NCBI GenBank assembly: GCA_016721015.1
Contig: JADKJL010000009.1
Location: 248,001 to 312,000, forward strand
Length of the DNA: 64,000 bases
From: Lysobacterales bacterium
Lineage (GTDB): Bacteria; Pseudomonadota; Gammaproteobacteria; Xanthomonadales; Rhodanobacteraceae
Direction of reading: 5' to 3'
In this document: piece after piece, positions 63,190-64,000 of the stretch
How positions within the stretch are numbered: position 1 is the first letter of the stretch
Layout of the letters: every line of letters begins with the position of its first letter
The notes under the pieces: generated by a model
Database searches by the model: none
Told to the model about the DNA's origin: nothing
The model's input: only the letters and a program-made list of their open reading frames with translations
Translations under genes and position numbers: made by a program

Positions 63190-63380
63190 ATCAAATTGCT
63201 TCGCGTCGGTTCAATCAGTGGGCAAAGGTTCGCGTCATGGTGATCGTGTTCGTTTGAACTACGCTTCCTGTTGGGTGGAGATTGCAGCTTCTGACGAGTG
63301 CGAAACGGGCTTGCTTGCAACAGCGAAAAATCCGAACAATCTTTTCGCTTCGCCGGACGATCCTTCGTTTCGGCGTTTGT

Positions 63381-63455
63381 TGGTGGGCGCGACAGGGATC
63401 GAACCTGTGACCCCTACCATGTCAAGGTAGTGCTCTACCGCTGAGCTACGCGCCC
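63381..63455 (-). tRNA. tRNA-Val(GAC)
   Basis: A 75-nt cloverleaf on the minus strand: acceptor GGGCGCG / CGCGCCC, discriminator A and encoded CCA; D arm with AGCGGTAGAGC; anticodon arm CTACC-TTGACAT-GGTAG with anticodon GAC; T arm with GGTTCGATCCC. It lies upstream of thrS and reads GUC and GUU codons. Confidence 0.96.
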
Positions 63456-63591
63456 CTGAGTGCGGGGGCGCGCAGACTAACCGAGTCTGCGGCAGTGCAC
63501 AAGTCGGGGCGACTCGATTTGTTGAATTTCGTCTTTCCATGAAGCATTTCTTGCGCCCACAGAATCTCGCGCTTGGCCCCGATCGGGAATC

Positions 63592-63753
63592 GAGAGTAGG
63601 GAGTGGAGAATAGGTCACGCGTCGCTCGGCTAGCGGAGAAGCCAGTTTTAGGCTCTTTCGGTCATCAGCAAAAATCGGAAATCGTTGCGTTCAACGTCAA
63701 ACTGCAACGGCACTGCTTTTGCCAATTCCCCACTCCCTATTCCCCACTCCCGG
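63592..63753. repeat. dispersed element with GGGAGT-rich inverted arms (copy 3)
   Basis: Arms around 63592-63613 and 63722-63753 are complementary with a few mismatches and a core of about 108 bases. The right arm ends 2 bases from the uvrB stop codon. This matches copies 1 (47251-47437) and 2 (58711-58848) in motif and in placement just past a gene's 3' end. Confidence 0.8.
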
Positions 63754-63755
63754 CT

Positions 63756-64000
63756 CTACCCCAACAAGCCCTGCTCGCGAAGCCGATGAATCTGGTCGCG
63801 AACGCGACCCGCCTCTTCGAATTCCAGATCCTGGGCGTGCTTGTACATCTGCGCCTCGAGCTTCTTCATGCGCTGCGCGATCTGCTCGGGCGACAACGTG
63901 CGGTACTCAGCCGATTCCTCAGCCGCGCGGCGCTCGTCGGCAGAAACCTTGCCCCAACGGTCGCGCTTGCCGCCGCGGGCTGATTCCGCTCGCGCTCCTT
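63756..64000 (-). CDS. uvrB: excinuclease ABC subunit B, C-terminal fragment (runs off right edge)
   Basis: The last 81 codons plus stop (TAG 63758-63756) are in the window. They contain the UVR motif that binds UvrC, AQRMKKLEAQMYKHAQDLEF followed by E-E-A-G-R-V-R-D, as in all UvrB proteins. UvrB loads at DNA damage for nucleotide excision repair. The stop abuts the repeat element at 63592-63753. Identity is from the UVR domain only, but the whole pattern fits UvrB better than UvrC or ClpC. Confidence 0.85.
   Translation of the reverse strand, partial: GARAESARGGKRDRWGKVSADERRAAEESAEYRTLSPEQIAQRMKKLEAQMYKHAQDLEFEEAGRVRDQIHRLREQGLLG

Noticed and set aside
63191..63193. upstream in-frame ATG for thrS
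   Set aside because: It lies at the edge of the leader hairpin without a ribosome-binding site; ThrRS normally begins at the MINITLPDG segment, which has AGGAG in front.

Overview
The window is a piece of a gammaproteobacterial chromosome, most likely from the Xanthomonadales (Lysobacterales), near Dokdonella, Rhodanobacter or Lysobacter. This rests on the GC-rich coding style, the thrS-infC-rpmI-rplT-pheS-pheT-ihfA-merR order, an ECF sigma factor paired with a Ser/Thr kinase-TPR protein, an IPTL-CTERM protein, and a family of secreted proteins ending in a short tag of the form [IVL]F-x-x-G-F-[DE]. Genus is inferred, not shown.

Layout. 1-8 kb (minus strand): a truncated DUF885 lipoprotein, then three tandem secreted parallel beta-helix paralogues that all carry the C-terminal tag. 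8-11.5 kb (plus): ECF sigma factor and receptor-like Ser/Thr kinase with TPRs. 11.6-18.5 kb (minus): HzsA-like protein with one CxxCH haem motif, CPA1 Na+/H+ antiporter, IPTL-CTERM protein, TPR-sulfotransferase, cupredoxin. 18.5-21.7 kb (plus): DUF1800/DUF1501 export pair. 21.7-24.8 kb (minus): outer-membrane porin-like protein, ZnuA-like binding protein and ZnuB-like permease behind a Zur-like box, with no ATPase gene. 25-29 kb (minus): large Asp-box/sortilin-like protein coupled to a LolA-like protein. 29-31.4 kb: AlkB alkane hydroxylase and a divergent AraC-type regulator with tandem 21-bp-spaced operator-like repeats between them. 31.4-35.2 kb: MgtE, an ECF sigma/putative anti-sigma pair, a DUF6249-like protein and ssb. 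35.5-43 kb (plus): a compact arsenosugar-type operon: TVP38-disulfide reductase fusion, ArsM-like methyltransferase, TIGR04283 and TIGR04282 glycosyltransferases, sterol-desaturase-like protein, ArsS radical SAM enzyme and XdhC-like protein, followed by ispB. 44-45 kb: a gene-free block of nested inverted repeats. 45-52 kb (minus): rfbB, tgt, queA, and an ABC-2 exporter with a DesK/DesR-like two-component system. 52.4-55.4 kb: class III aminotransferase, psiF, proline iminopeptidase. 55.5-64 kb (minus): tRNA-Pro(GGG), the merR/ihfA/pheTS/rplT/rpmI/infC/thrS block, tRNA-Val(GAC) and the 3' end of uvrB.

Most unusual items: (1) six secreted proteins share an F-x-x-G-F-[DE] tag, five at the extreme C-terminus and one just after the signal peptide, which suggests an uncharacterised sorting or anchoring signal; (2) a tightly overlapping arsenosugar cluster includes membrane and redox partners of unknown role; (3) three dispersed elements with GGGAGT-rich inverted arms sit at or next to stop codons, one of which supplies the C-terminus and stop codon of QueA; (4) there are regulatory structures: a Zur-like box, an AraC-type operator pair, a UUCG-capped thrS leader hairpin and an ATC-initiated infC. 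No CRISPR array, rRNA, transposase or prophage was seen. All start choices and domain calls come from reading the sequence; no database search was run.
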